From: ZC4RG30 sp039800965
Lineage (GTDB): Bacteria > Pseudomonadota > Gammaproteobacteria > Steroidobacterales > Steroidobacteraceae
Direction: 5' to 3'
DNA length: 38,849 nt
Assembly: GCA_039800965.1 (NCBI GenBank)
Contig: JBDLPS010000105.1
Location: forward strand, 1 to 38,849
Each line of letters begins with the position of its first letter. Within the stretch, counting starts at the first letter, position 1. Made by a program: the position numbers and the translations under genes. Below are positions 1 through 7,911 of this stretch, piece after piece. A model generated the notes under the pieces. It did no database searches. It saw nothing but the letters and a program-made list of their open reading frames with translations, and was not told the DNA's origin.

Positions 1-89
1 ACGGCAACGATCTGCCGCGAGAAATTGGAGAAGGCCCGCCCGCCGAAATACTGTACGAAGGGGCGGTGTCTGAAGAGTTCTGAAGCCAT
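1..89 (-). CDS. MFS transporter, N-terminal fragment
   Basis: A minus-strand reading frame opens with ATG at position 89 and runs off the left edge without a stop, giving about 29 residues. The start reads MASELFRHRPFVQYFGG, followed by an SNFSRQIVAV stretch. This strongly resembles the N-terminus of MFS permeases, where an R-P-F segment, a G-R turn and S-N-x-x-R-Q lead into the first membrane helix. It lies downstream of, and in the same direction as, the MBL hydrolase, so it may be co-transcribed with it and move a substrate or product of the neighbouring catabolic genes. The family call rests on a short piece and no substrate can be inferred. Confidence 0.6.
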   Translation of the reverse strand, partial: MASELFRHRPFVQYFGGRAFSNFSRQIVA

Positions 90-106
90 GCGCAGATGAT
101 ACCCAA

Positions 107-121
107 GGCGGCGACGCCGCC
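107..121 (-). terminator. weak hairpin after MBL hydrolase gene
   Basis: A GGCGGC/GCCGCC inverted repeat with a 3-base loop lies just past the stop codon of the MBL-fold hydrolase. No T-run follows it on the minus strand, so it may only pause or partially terminate transcription before the MFS gene. Confidence 0.25.
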
Positions 122-126
122 CGGGC

Positions 127-1191
127 TCACAGCACCATCAGGTCCTGGCCGACGATGACCTCGCCCGAGAATCCCTTGCGCACGCCTTCGATGAACTCAC
201 TGGCCGCGTAATCGAGCGCGTGGGGCGCCGACACGCCGGGGAGGAGATGATTGAGGACGACAGTGCGCACCTTGGCCTCGGCAGCCATGCGGGCCACATC
301 CGCGGGCGGGGAATGCGTCTCGGCGATGTGCCGGAAGATGCTTTCGGCGTTGCCCTCCGTGGTCGCGATGGCGGCCCTGCGCATCATCTCGCGGTACAGC
401 CCCTCGTCCATGATTTCGGACACGAAGAAATCCGCGCCGCGGGCGAGCTTCACGATGTTCGCCGAATAGGCCGTATCGCCCGAGAACACGATCGAGCGTT
501 CCCTGGTGTCGAAACGCAGGGCGATCGCCCGATGCGGCATCCTTGCCGTGTTGCGCGCAGGATAGTGCGTGTTCTCGACGGCAGTCACCGTGACACGCTC
601 GTCCTTGTAGACCTGCACGATCGCCTCGGAAGCGGCGATGTCGTGTCCGCGATAGAGGTCTTCGGGTTTGTGCGAACGACCCTCGTCCACGCTGCGGATG
701 TCGACGTTGCCGCGGAAGGACGCGATGGCGCCCTCCACCATGCGCGCAGTGCCGAAAGGTCCGTAGGTATCCACCTTCGCAGCGCGACCATTGGTCCACT
801 GGAAGCTCAGCAGCGCAGGCAGGTCGGCCGTGTGGTCATCGTGAAGATGCGTGAAGAACACCTGCCCCACGCGCAGGTAACCCACCTGGGACTCCACCAG
901 ACGGCGCAGGGTGCCGTAACCACAGTCCACGAGGTAAGGCACGCCATCGACGACCACGGCACTGGCTGTCTGCGACCGAGCCAGATCGATACCCGGCCCG
1001 CCGCGCGTACCCAGCAGCACCAGTCGGGTGCCCTTCATCGGCGGCGGCTCCGGTGGCATGTCCACGGCAGCCAGACCCTCGGCGCGCAACTGCGCCAGGG
1101 AGGGACGGGGAACCAGGGCCGGCAGGACTGCGAGTCCGCCCAGATGCAGCGCGGCGCCCAGCACTGCGCGCCGCCCCGGGCACGCCTTCAT
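127..1191 (-). CDS. Tat-exported MBL-fold metallo-hydrolase
   Basis: The 354-residue product has the metallo-beta-lactamase fold. HLHDDH (about residues 115-120) is the HxHxDH metal-binding motif; later ligands are a His in ENTHY, the Asp in SGDTAYS and a C-terminal NHLLPG His. The order resembles the RNase Z/arylsulfatase-like hydrolase branch, probably with two zinc ions. The N-terminus carries GRRAVLGAAL and a hydrophobic stretch ending near SLAQ, a likely Tat signal, so it should act in the periplasm. I chose the ATG at 1191 because it lies 2 bases past the stop of the upstream propeller gene and places the twin arginines correctly; an upstream in-frame extension lies inside that gene. 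The substrate (ester, lactone or sulfate) is unknown. Confidence 0.8.
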   Translation of the reverse strand: MKACPGRRAVLGAALHLGGLAVLPALVPRPSLAQLRAEGLAAVDMPPEPPPMKGTRLVLLGTRGGPGIDLARSQTASAVVVDGVPYLVDCGYGTLRRLVESQVGYLRVGQVFFTHLHDDHTADLPALLSFQWTNGRAAKVDTYGPFGTARMVEGAIASFRGNVDIRSVDEGRSHKPEDLYRGHDIAASEAIVQVYKDERVTVTAVENTHYPARNTARMPHRAIALRFDTRERSIVFSGDTAYSANIVKLARGADFFVSEIMDEGLYREMMRRAAIATTEGNAESIFRHIAETHSPPADVARMAAEAKVRTVVLNHLLPGVSAPHALDYAASEFIEGVRKGFSGEVIVGQDLMVL

Positions 1192-1193
1192 CG

Positions 1194-2417
1194 TCAGACG
1201 ATCCGCTTGAGCTTGCTGACGCGGCCGATCTCCACCCACTCGGCGACGAAGATGTTGCCGTCGTGGTCGAAGCAGGCACCGTGCGGATGCTTGAACTGGC
1301 CCGGCACGAAGTCAGCCCGGTTCTGCGTGGTGCGCGCGGGATTCGGCTTGCCCGGCTGCTCGCCGCCGAAGGACGAGACGATCTTGTTGCCACGCATGAT
1401 GTGCACGCGCCCATCCAGGTCGGGGATGACGATCAGGTCCTTGAACTGGTGGAAGTGGCAAGGCTGGTTCGTGCCCTCGATCACATCGATCGGTTTGTCG
1501 TCCAGCGAATAGCGGACGACGCGACGGTTGCCGCGATCGGCCAGCAAGAGCACGGGGTTCGCCGGGTCACGCGTGTCGATCCAGTTGCCATGCGGATTGT
1601 TCGTGTTCTCCAGCGGCGCGGGCGGACGCGCGACGGGAGCAGCCGGCGGTGCCGGCGGCGTGGCGCCAGCAGCGGCTGCCGGCGCGGCTGCGGCCGGCGG
1701 CGGAGCCGGGCGCGGCGGCGGGCCACCGAAGGTGTTCACCAGCTTCGGATAGGACGTCGAGGTTTCCTGCTTGTAGTGGAACATGTGGTACGACCCGTAG
1801 CCGTCGCCCACCCAGAAATCGAGCGTCTTCGGATCGACGCAGGTGTTCGTCGGACGGTAGTTCAGGCCGGCCGTGCCGCCCGGACCGGTCGCGCCGGGGC
1901 CTTTCTGGTAGATCGGCGATTCCTGCGGGTACCCAACGGTCCAGACTTCCTCGCCCTTCAGCGTGCGCTTGGTCACGATGCCATGGCGCTCGTCGGCAAA
2001 GTACAGGTATTCGGTCTTGCCTTCCTTCTGGAGGTGCATGCCATGCGCACTGTTGCGGAACATGGAACCCCAGCTGCGCACGAAACGCCCCCTGGGATCG
2101 AACACCACGACCGCGTCGCCTCTCGGGCTGTCCGCATGCACGGTGTGGTGGACATACACGAAACCGTTGCCGTCCTGCACGACGGCATGCGTGTTGCCGT
2201 ACTTGAGGTAGGAAGGCAGGCTGTCGAGACCCCAGTCATGCTCGACTTCGAACATGAACTCGCCCTGGCCCATCACCGGGCGTTTGGAGCCCGACTTGCT
2301 GTCGGCCAGGATGATCGCCGGCGCGGCAACCACGGCGGCCGTCGCGGCGCCACCAACCATGAAACCCCGCCGCGAAACGCCCGGGGAGGCCATCGAATTG
2401 TCGTTATTGGTATCCAT
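1194..2417 (-). CDS. Tat-exported NHL-type beta-propeller protein
   Basis: The 407-residue protein starts with a Tat signal (SRRGFMVGG then an alanine-rich hydrophobic stretch). The mature part has spaced motifs typical of NHL/six-bladed propellers, such as VVQDGNGFVYV, VVVFDPRGRFV, LADRGNRRVVRY and ACFDHDGNIFVAEW. A proline/alanine-rich linker of about 35 residues (near 233-269) splits the propeller and may be a flexible loop. Such proteins act as periplasmic binding scaffolds or as peptidylglycine-lyase or gluconolactonase-like hydrolases; no catalytic set is obvious. The start is uncertain: ATG at 2417 is used, and another in-frame ATG lies at 2429. It forms a two-gene unit with the MBL hydrolase and is divergent from the PQQ dehydrogenase. 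Confidence 0.75.
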   Translation of the reverse strand: MDTNNDNSMASPGVSRRGFMVGGAATAAVVAAPAIILADSKSGSKRPVMGQGEFMFEVEHDWGLDSLPSYLKYGNTHAVVQDGNGFVYVHHTVHADSPRGDAVVVFDPRGRFVRSWGSMFRNSAHGMHLQKEGKTEYLYFADERHGIVTKRTLKGEEVWTVGYPQESPIYQKGPGATGPGGTAGLNYRPTNTCVDPKTLDFWVGDGYGSYHMFHYKQETSTSYPKLVNTFGGPPPRPAPPPAAAAPAAAAGATPPAPPAAPVARPPAPLENTNNPHGNWIDTRDPANPVLLLADRGNRRVVRYSLDDKPIDVIEGTNQPCHFHQFKDLIVIPDLDGRVHIMRGNKIVSSFGGEQPGKPNPARTTQNRADFVPGQFKHPHGACFDHDGNIFVAEWVEIGRVSKLKRIV

Positions 2418-2441
2418 GTGCCTGCGCATCCATGAAGTAAT

Positions 2442-2460
2442 TCGCCGGTCTGTCCGGCGA
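2442..2460. promoter_or_regulatory. inverted repeat in leader of propeller gene
   Basis: TCGCCGG and CCGGCGA form a perfect 7-bp inverted repeat with a 5-base centre. It lies between the predicted -10 element and the start codon of the propeller gene, so it could be an operator or a 5' leader hairpin. Confidence 0.35.
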
Positions 2461-2463
2461 CTC

Positions 2464-2493
2464 GTTATAGCCCCCCGTTGCAGCCTGCCGCAA
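2464..2493 (-). promoter_or_regulatory. candidate promoter of propeller-MBL unit
   Basis: On the minus strand TATAAC (2464-2469) matches the sigma-70 -10 consensus at five of six bases. TTGCGG (2488-2493) is a weak -35 at an 18-base spacing. The gap between the divergent propeller and PQQ dehydrogenase genes (2418-2608) is the largest in the window; no equally good promoter was seen for the plus-strand gene. Confidence 0.4.
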
Positions 2494-2608
2494 GCACGCG
2501 GGATAGCTGCCCGGACAAGGCATTCTCTGCCCGCATCGATTGGGCTAGGCTTGCGTCGGGGTCTGTGACGCCGCAACGAAACAACAACAAGCATCAACGG
2601 AGACGGCC

Positions 2609-4318
2609 ATGTTGAATAAAGGACTGGTCATGCTGGTAGTGGGACTACTCGCCAGCATTGCAAACGCACAGGTGGAGATCGCGGGGCAAGGGCCCGCCGC
2701 GGGCTCGGCCGTGCCGAAGGCCATCGTCGTCCCGCAGTCGCGCCTGGATGCAGCCGACAAGGACGCCGCGAACTTCCTGCACTCGAACATGAATTACGCC
2801 CAGACGCGCTTCCATCCGGCCGCGCAGATCAACGCGAAGAACGTCACGCGCCTCAAGCCGGCCTTCCAGTTCCAGACAGCAGTGCTGGAATCGATGGAAA
2901 CCGCCCCGATCGTCGTCGACGGAGTGATGTACATCACCACGTCCTATAACCACGTTTACGCGCTCGATGCGGTCACCGGAAAGGAGTTCTGGCACTACAA
3001 GCACAAGCTCGGGCCGGTCACCACCTACTGCTGCGGCCCGAACAACCGCGGCGTCGCGGTACTGGGCGACCGCCTCTACATGGGCACGCTCGACTCCAAG
3101 CTGGTCGCGCTCGATGCAAAGACGGGTGCGCTGCTGTGGTCTTCCCAGGTTGGCGAACCCGAGGATGGCTACTCCGAAACGATGGCGCCCGTCGCGGTGG
3201 ACGGCAAGGTGCTGATCGGCACCAACGGCGGCGAATACGGCGTGCGCGGGTTCCTGAAAGCCTTCGACGCGAATACGGGCAAGGAACTCTGGAGCTTCGC
3301 CACGATCCCCGCGAAAGGACACGAGGGCGTCTGGGCAACGAAGGATGCGACGGGCCATGACCTGCATCGCGACATCGCGGGCGAAAAGGCCCAACTGGCC
3401 AAGGCCGGTGGCGATTTCTACAAGACACTGGGTGGCGGCATCTGGATGGCGCCGGCCGTGGACAAGGACACGAACACCGTGTTCTTCGTCGTCGGCAATC
3501 CCAGCCCGGACCTGTATGGCGCGGAACGCCCCGGCGACAACCTCTACACGGACTCGATCGTCGCGATCGACCTGAAGACAGGCGCGTACAAGTGGCATTA
3601 CCAGTACATCGCCCATGATGTCTGGGATCTCGATGCCGTATCGCCGGTGATACTCACCGAGGCCAGGGACCGGAACGGCCAGATGCGCAAGGTGGCGATC
3701 CACGGCGGCAAGACAGGGCACATCTACGTACACGACCGCGGCACCGGCGAACTCATCCGCTACAGCGAGGCGATGATCCCGCAGGAGAGCATGTTCGCGC
3801 TGCCGACCAAGGCCGGCACGCGCATGCTGCCTGGCGCGAATGGCGGCGTGGAATGGAGCCCGATGGCGGTGAATCCGCAACTGCGCCTGGCTTATGCCGC
3901 AAACCTGCACCAGCCAATGACCTATCACGTTGAAGAATCGAAGTACCCGGGCGGAAAGCTCTGGCTCGGCGGTGCGTTCAAGGTCATTCCAGGTGAAAAG
4001 CAGTGGGGTCGCCTCGCTGCCGTGAACCTCGACACCGGAAAGCTGGAGTGGAAGTTCGACACGGAGCAGCCGCTGATCGGCGGCGTGCTGGCCACGGCCG
4101 GCGGGCTCGTGTTCAACGGCGAAGGCAACGGCCTGTTCCGCGCCTTCGATGCGAAGAGCGGCAAGATGCTGTGGGAATACCAGTGCGGCGCAGGCGTCAA
4201 CGCACCGGCGACGTCATATACGGTGAACGGCAAGCAGTACATCGCGGTCGCGGCGGGCGGCAACACGCAGCTCGATTTCAAGCGCGGCAACACCGTCATC
4301 GTGTTCGCCCTTCCCTGA
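2609..4318 (+). CDS. PQQ-dependent alcohol dehydrogenase (quinoprotein)
   Basis: The 569-residue product has a Sec signal peptide (cleavage near ANA/Q, residue 20) and the eight-bladed propeller of the methanol/ethanol quinoprotein family. Visible hallmarks are the vicinal disulfide CysCys (141-142, TYCCGP), GGEYGVRGF with a metal-ligand Glu (209), GNPSPD with an Asn ligand (297), and HDVWDLD with the catalytic Asp (340). A second Asp at 342 sits where lanthanide-dependent enzymes have their extra ligand. Repeated VALDAKTGALLW-type docking motifs are present. It has no fused C-terminal cytochrome domain; the next gene supplies a dihaem cytochrome. GGAG lies 7 bases before the ATG. It should oxidise an alcohol or aldehyde in the periplasm; the substrate is not predictable. 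No PQQ-biosynthesis genes lie in the window. Confidence 0.9.
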   Translation: MLNKGLVMLVVGLLASIANAQVEIAGQGPAAGSAVPKAIVVPQSRLDAADKDAANFLHSNMNYAQTRFHPAAQINAKNVTRLKPAFQFQTAVLESMETAPIVVDGVMYITTSYNHVYALDAVTGKEFWHYKHKLGPVTTYCCGPNNRGVAVLGDRLYMGTLDSKLVALDAKTGALLWSSQVGEPEDGYSETMAPVAVDGKVLIGTNGGEYGVRGFLKAFDANTGKELWSFATIPAKGHEGVWATKDATGHDLHRDIAGEKAQLAKAGGDFYKTLGGGIWMAPAVDKDTNTVFFVVGNPSPDLYGAERPGDNLYTDSIVAIDLKTGAYKWHYQYIAHDVWDLDAVSPVILTEARDRNGQMRKVAIHGGKTGHIYVHDRGTGELIRYSEAMIPQESMFALPTKAGTRMLPGANGGVEWSPMAVNPQLRLAYAANLHQPMTYHVEESKYPGGKLWLGGAFKVIPGEKQWGRLAAVNLDTGKLEWKFDTEQPLIGGVLATAGGLVFNGEGNGLFRAFDAKSGKMLWEYQCGAGVNAPATSYTVNGKQYIAVAAGGNTQLDFKRGNTVIVFALP

Positions 4319-4905
4319 TGCGGATGTCGATCACCAGGGGCGCCCTCGCGGGCGCCCTTTTCCTGTCAGGGATCGTTGGCGCCGTGGCGCAGGATGCGCC
4401 GCCTGCGAAACCGGAGAAGGCCGCGGTCTGCGAGACCTGCCACGGCCCAGGCGGAGCCGCACCACTGCTGCAGTACCCGATCCTGGCGGGCCAGACGTCG
4501 CGCTACCTGTACCTGCAGCTCAAGGACTTCAACGAAGGCCGGCGCAGCGATCCGGTGATGTCCCCCATGGCCACGGACCTCACGCGAGACGAGATGCGGG
4601 CGCTGGGAAACTGGTTCGCCGCGCAGAAACCCCCGGTCTCGGCATTCAAACCGGATCCTGGAAAAGCGCGCCTGGGACAGGCCAAGGCAGAGGAAACACT
4701 CTGCACGATGTGTCATCTCGGCGGTTTCGCCGGCCAGAACGAAGTGCCGAAAGTCGCGGGCCAAGTCTACGAATACATCGTGAAACAACTGACGGACTTC
4801 CGCGAACACCAACGCACGAACGATGCCGGCACGATGTCGAGCGTCTCGGGAACGCTAAAGGACCAGGACATCGAAGCCCTGGGCCATTACCTCGCGGGAC
4901 TCTAG
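4318..4905 (+). CDS. dihaem c4-type cytochrome c
   Basis: The 195-residue protein has a signal peptide ending near AVAQ (residue 25) and two haem-binding sites, CETCH (38-42) and CTMCH (129-133). The halves are similar, each with an ILAGQ or KVAGQ segment followed by Y-x-x-x-Q-L-x-D-F, as in cytochrome c4/c553 proteins. The ATG overlaps the stop of the PQQ dehydrogenase (TGATG), indicating translational coupling. This makes it the probable electron acceptor of that enzyme, passing electrons to a terminal oxidase. An in-frame ATG at 4324 is an alternative start. Its 3' end overlaps the convergent SnoaL-like gene by 4 bases at a CTAG. Confidence 0.9.
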   Translation: MRMSITRGALAGALFLSGIVGAVAQDAPPAKPEKAAVCETCHGPGGAAPLLQYPILAGQTSRYLYLQLKDFNEGRRSDPVMSPMATDLTRDEMRALGNWFAAQKPPVSAFKPDPGKARLGQAKAEETLCTMCHLGGFAGQNEVPKVAGQVYEYIVKQLTDFREHQRTNDAGTMSSVSGTLKDQDIEALGHYLAGL

Positions 4906-5522
4906 CGGCGGATTCCTGCCCAGTCGAAGAGTTCGTTGAACAGGGCCTCGCCCGTCTCAGGCAGGTCCTCGCCCGGCATCTCGTGGTTCACCACGTATCG
5001 CTGGCTTGAAAGCACCCACGACAACATCCGGTAGGACGCCCGAAACCCTTCGAGTTCGGCCGGCGGTATCACCAACGACTGTCCCGGAATGATGGGCGTC
5101 ATCGCATCGCACATGTAGATGCCGTAGAAGCCCATCAAGCCCCATCGGCCATCGCGACGTTCGGCGGGATACAGGAATCGCGCCTGGCTGGACAACATCA
5201 CGTCGATGCCCTTGGCCTGTGCCGGGATATCGATGATGCCCACCACGCTGGCGACGGCCCTGTCGCCGGCAAGACGTACGCGCACGGGGCCCAGTCGGTG
5301 CTTGGCCAGCACCTGGCGGCGCGCCATGTCCTTCGACCCCTCGACGAAATCGTGCCCATTGCCGGTGAACCAGCTGATACGCACGCGCGAGTCGGGAAAG
5401 AAGCACTCTCGCATGTCGTCCCAGCGCCCGAGATCGCGGCTCTCCCGTTCCTTGAGGATAAGCTGGGTGATCGCCGACACATCGGCGGCATCGAGGACGG
5501 ACTGCGGCAACGACTGGCTCAT
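4902..5522 (-). CDS. SnoaL/NTF2-like protein
   Basis: The 206-residue cytoplasmic protein fits the SnoaL-like branch of the NTF2 fold: an N-terminal helix (VSAITQLILKERESRDLGRWDDMRE is the typical opening, residues 15-39), then strands with an HDFVEG turn and a Trp-Gly-Leu core. Members act as isomerases, cyclases or dehydratases, or as small subunits of ring-hydroxylating systems. No definite catalytic dyad can be assigned. It is the last gene of the six-gene operon; its ATG overlaps the stop of the VOC gene (ATGA). The likely role is a cytoplasmic step on the product of the upstream oxidases, which is inference. Confidence 0.7.
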   Translation of the reverse strand: MSQSLPQSVLDAADVSAITQLILKERESRDLGRWDDMRECFFPDSRVRISWFTGNGHDFVEGSKDMARRQVLAKHRLGPVRVRLAGDRAVASVVGIIDIPAQAKGIDVMLSSQARFLYPAERRDGRWGLMGFYGIYMCDAMTPIIPGQSLVIPPAELEGFRASYRMLSWVLSSQRYVVNHEMPGEDLPETGEALFNELFDWAGIRR

Positions 5523-5983
5523 GCGGGCATGGGTCCTGAGAGTTCAACGAAATTACCGAAGGGATCAGCGAAAAAAGCGATACGCCGGCCGATCGCCGCG
5601 ATGTCCACGGGCTCCAGCACGATCTTCGCGCCGCGTGCCGCCAGTCGCGCCACGGTGCGGTCGACATTCGCGACACTGAAGCAGGCATGGTGGTAGCCAC
5701 GGTACTTCAGGCTGTCGTTGAGGTCGGTCCAGGGCCGGACCTCGACGGGCGGTGGCGATCCGTCGCCGAAGAGCTCGATGTAGAAGTCATCGTCACCCGG
5801 CGGCGCGAGGAAGGCGAGCCGGATATCACCGTAATCCCACTCGGCAATGACCCGGAAGTCGAGCACCTCGACGTACCAGTCCCGGGCAGCGAGAAAATCC
5901 GGCGCGCGGAATGCAACGTGGTGGGCGCGCCAGTCGGCAAAGGGCGAAGCCATGCGCTTCGGCGGAGGCATGAGGTCTGTCAT
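5519..5983 (-). CDS. VOC family (glyoxalase-like) protein
   Basis: The 154-residue single-domain protein has the vicinal-oxygen-chelate pattern: HHVAF opens the first beta-alpha-beta-beta-beta unit, FYIELF gives the first acidic ligand, YHHACFSV opens the second unit, and FADPFGNFVEL gives the final acidic ligand. These are the positions of the divalent metal ligands in glyoxalase and extradiol dioxygenase relatives. No signal peptide is seen. The ATG at 5983 lies 4 bases after the stop of the cytochrome gene. Its stop overlaps the next start. It could be a lyase, epimerase or ring-cleavage-type enzyme; sequence does not decide. Confidence 0.8.
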   Translation of the reverse strand: MTDLMPPPKRMASPFADWRAHHVAFRAPDFLAARDWYVEVLDFRVIAEWDYGDIRLAFLAPPGDDDFYIELFGDGSPPPVEVRPWTDLNDSLKYRGYHHACFSVANVDRTVARLAARGAKIVLEPVDIAAIGRRIAFFADPFGNFVELSGPMPA

Positions 5984-5987
5984 GCCG

Positions 5988-6362
5988 CTATTTTGCCTTC
6001 TTGTATCTCTTGGCGACAAAGGCCGTGAGGGCGGCGAGCTCGGCGTCGCTGATTTCGGTCTTCCGGAAAGGCGCCATCATCAGCACGCCCTGCCGCACGA
6101 AGACCGCCACCGTACCGGCGTCCAGATCGGTGCGATCGAGCAGCGTGGCAGGCCGCTTGCCCTCGTATTTCCGCTGCAGGGACTCGGTGCCGGGATGGCC
6201 GGGCCCCGCTGCATGGCAGGGCGCGCACCAGTGCTGGAAAACGGCCTCGCCAACGGGATTGGCGGCGACCGGCGGCAACGGGAGGGGGAGGGTCACGGCC
6301 AGCGCCATCGAAGACGCCATGCCGACAGCCGCCAGTATGCAGGTATAGGTCACGCGCTTCAT
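5988..6362 (-). CDS. monohaem cytochrome c, likely flavoprotein partner
   Basis: The 124-residue protein has a signal peptide (about residues 1-22), one CAPCH haem site (46-50) and a later VLMMAPF segment that could give the axial Met. Size and position immediately behind the flavoprotein match the small cytochrome subunit of p-cresol methylhydroxylase and eugenol hydroxylase. In those enzymes it takes electrons from the FAD subunit. The ATG at 6362 is preferred over a GTG 6 bases upstream, because GAGGAAGGGG stands at a proper distance only from the ATG. The gene starts 2 bases after the flavoprotein stop. Confidence 0.85.
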   Translation of the reverse strand: MKRVTYTCILAAVGMASSMALAVTLPLPLPPVAANPVGEAVFQHWCAPCHAAGPGHPGTESLQRKYEGKRPATLLDRTDLDAGTVAVFVRQGVLMMAPFRKTEISDAELAALTAFVAKRYKKAK

Positions 6363-6364
6363 GT

Positions 6365-7891
6365 TCACCCCTTCCTCAGGTGCTTCGGCCAGACGCCATA
6401 ACGGCCCGGCGACAGGATGCCGTTGGGATCGACGGCGTCCTTGATGGTTTCGCGCAGGCGCCGCAACGCGTGGTTGTTATAGGAATAGGTCTGCGCGACG
6501 AGGTCCTGGAACGGGGTCGGTGCGCGGTACTCGGCCCAGCCGCGCGCCGCCGCAAGCGCCACCCACTTCTCGAAGGCCTGGCGCATGAGCGCGTTGCGCG
6601 CCTTGTCGCGACCGATGGGAAACATGATCAGCGCAACCATCGTGCGCTCCCAGTTCGTCATGAACACGGGGCCGACGATGCCGAGGTTGTTGCCGTTGTC
6701 GACCTTCGGCAGGTTCTCGCGATAGAAATGGGCGAATTCAATGACCGCCTCGCCCGTGCGCGGAATGATCGGCGAAAAACCGATATGGCCTCCAGCAGGC
6801 TGGGGGTTCTGCGGGGTGCGGCCCAGCATCCCGAAGGTGGAAAGGTTGGGAATGCCGAAGTTCACCAGCCTCACGCGCTTCAATGCGTCCTCGGAAAGCG
6901 GCGTGCGGAAGAGCTCGCCCTCGACGAACTTCGCGTTCGGCACTTTCGCGAACTGCTCGCGCACGTATTCCATCTGCACGCGCACGACTTTTTCAGGGCC
7001 GTAGATTGGCGCCGTCACGCTCCAGGGTTGGGCACCGTAGGTGCCAAGGCCGCCACCAAAGAGCTGCGTCGAGCCATTGAGTACATGCTGGTTCTCGAGA
7101 CGGTTCAGCGTGTCGAGCAGCGGGATGACGTCTTCCTCGCGCGAGACGGAGATCGTCGACTGCTGGAAGGCCTCGGGCCTGGGCATCAGGTAGAAACCCA
7201 TCTTCGTGACGACGCCCATGTTCCCCTGCCGGAACAGGCCGTCGACCCAGGGGCCGAAGCCCCACTTGCTGTGCTGCCAGGACTTCGCGTTCGGCAGCGC
7301 GCCCATGCCGGTGCGGACGATCTCGCCGTTCGCGAGCACGACTTCCATGCCACAGTGGGATCCGAAATGATCGCGGAACGGGCTCGCGGTCCAGCCACCG
7401 CCGCCATCCAGGGCATTTCCGATCACGCTGCCCCAGCCCGGGTCCGGCGGATCGATCCAGACATCGAGCTTCGCCTTCTGGATGTGCTCGTAAAGGTCGA
7501 AGTAGCTCACCCCGGGCTCGACCAACGCATAGGCGTTGGGTTCATTCACCTCCAGCACGCGGTTCATGCGCTTGAGGTCGAGCACGACGCTGCCGGAATA
7601 CGCGGGCGCCGAACCGCCATACGCCAGGTTGCGACCGGTGGAAATCGCGTAGAGGGGCACACGGTACTGGTTCGCGATACGCACCACCGCCTGCACCTGC
7701 TCGACGGTCGACGGCGCGACAGCAGCGGAAGCCCGGCGCTCTTCAGGTTCGTCCCAGTACGGCGAATAGGCATCGCGGTAGAGCGCGACGTCCGCATCGG
7801 AGGTAAAGACCCAGTCGCTGCCGACAGCATCACGCCAGCCGGCGAGGGCTGCGTTGAAATCGGTGGCGAACACATTCGGGGGAAGGGCCAT
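6365..7891 (-). CDS. VAO/PCMH-family FAD-linked phenol oxidoreductase
   Basis: The 508-residue protein shows a PP-loop FAD domain (SAAVAPSTVEQVQAVVRIA, about 55-73; ISTGRNLAYGGSAP, 83-96; SVIGNALDGG, 155-164) and the C-terminal GILSPGRYGVWP signature of vanillyl alcohol oxidase, eugenol oxidase and p-cresol methylhydroxylase. By remembered alignment, GGHIGFSPI places His369 at the histidine that carries FAD covalently in vanillyl alcohol oxidase. Tyr91, Tyr455 and Arg456 match the residues binding the phenolate, and Asp150 the active-site Asp. It should therefore act on a para-substituted phenol. No signal peptide is visible although its cytochrome partner is exported. A cytochrome-coupled dehydrogenase/hydroxylase is more likely than an oxygen-using oxidase. 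The substrate is not predictable. Confidence 0.88.
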   Translation of the reverse strand: MALPPNVFATDFNAALAGWRDAVGSDWVFTSDADVALYRDAYSPYWDEPEERRASAAVAPSTVEQVQAVVRIANQYRVPLYAISTGRNLAYGGSAPAYSGSVVLDLKRMNRVLEVNEPNAYALVEPGVSYFDLYEHIQKAKLDVWIDPPDPGWGSVIGNALDGGGGWTASPFRDHFGSHCGMEVVLANGEIVRTGMGALPNAKSWQHSKWGFGPWVDGLFRQGNMGVVTKMGFYLMPRPEAFQQSTISVSREEDVIPLLDTLNRLENQHVLNGSTQLFGGGLGTYGAQPWSVTAPIYGPEKVVRVQMEYVREQFAKVPNAKFVEGELFRTPLSEDALKRVRLVNFGIPNLSTFGMLGRTPQNPQPAGGHIGFSPIIPRTGEAVIEFAHFYRENLPKVDNGNNLGIVGPVFMTNWERTMVALIMFPIGRDKARNALMRQAFEKWVALAAARGWAEYRAPTPFQDLVAQTYSYNNHALRRLRETIKDAVDPNGILSPGRYGVWPKHLRKG

Positions 7892-7911
7892 GCGGATTTC
7901 CTTGGCGACGG

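Noticed and set aside
4902..4905. Overlap of the convergent cytochrome and SnoaL genes as a possible frame error
   Set aside because: Both genes end normally; the shared CTAG simply supplies a TAG stop on each strand.
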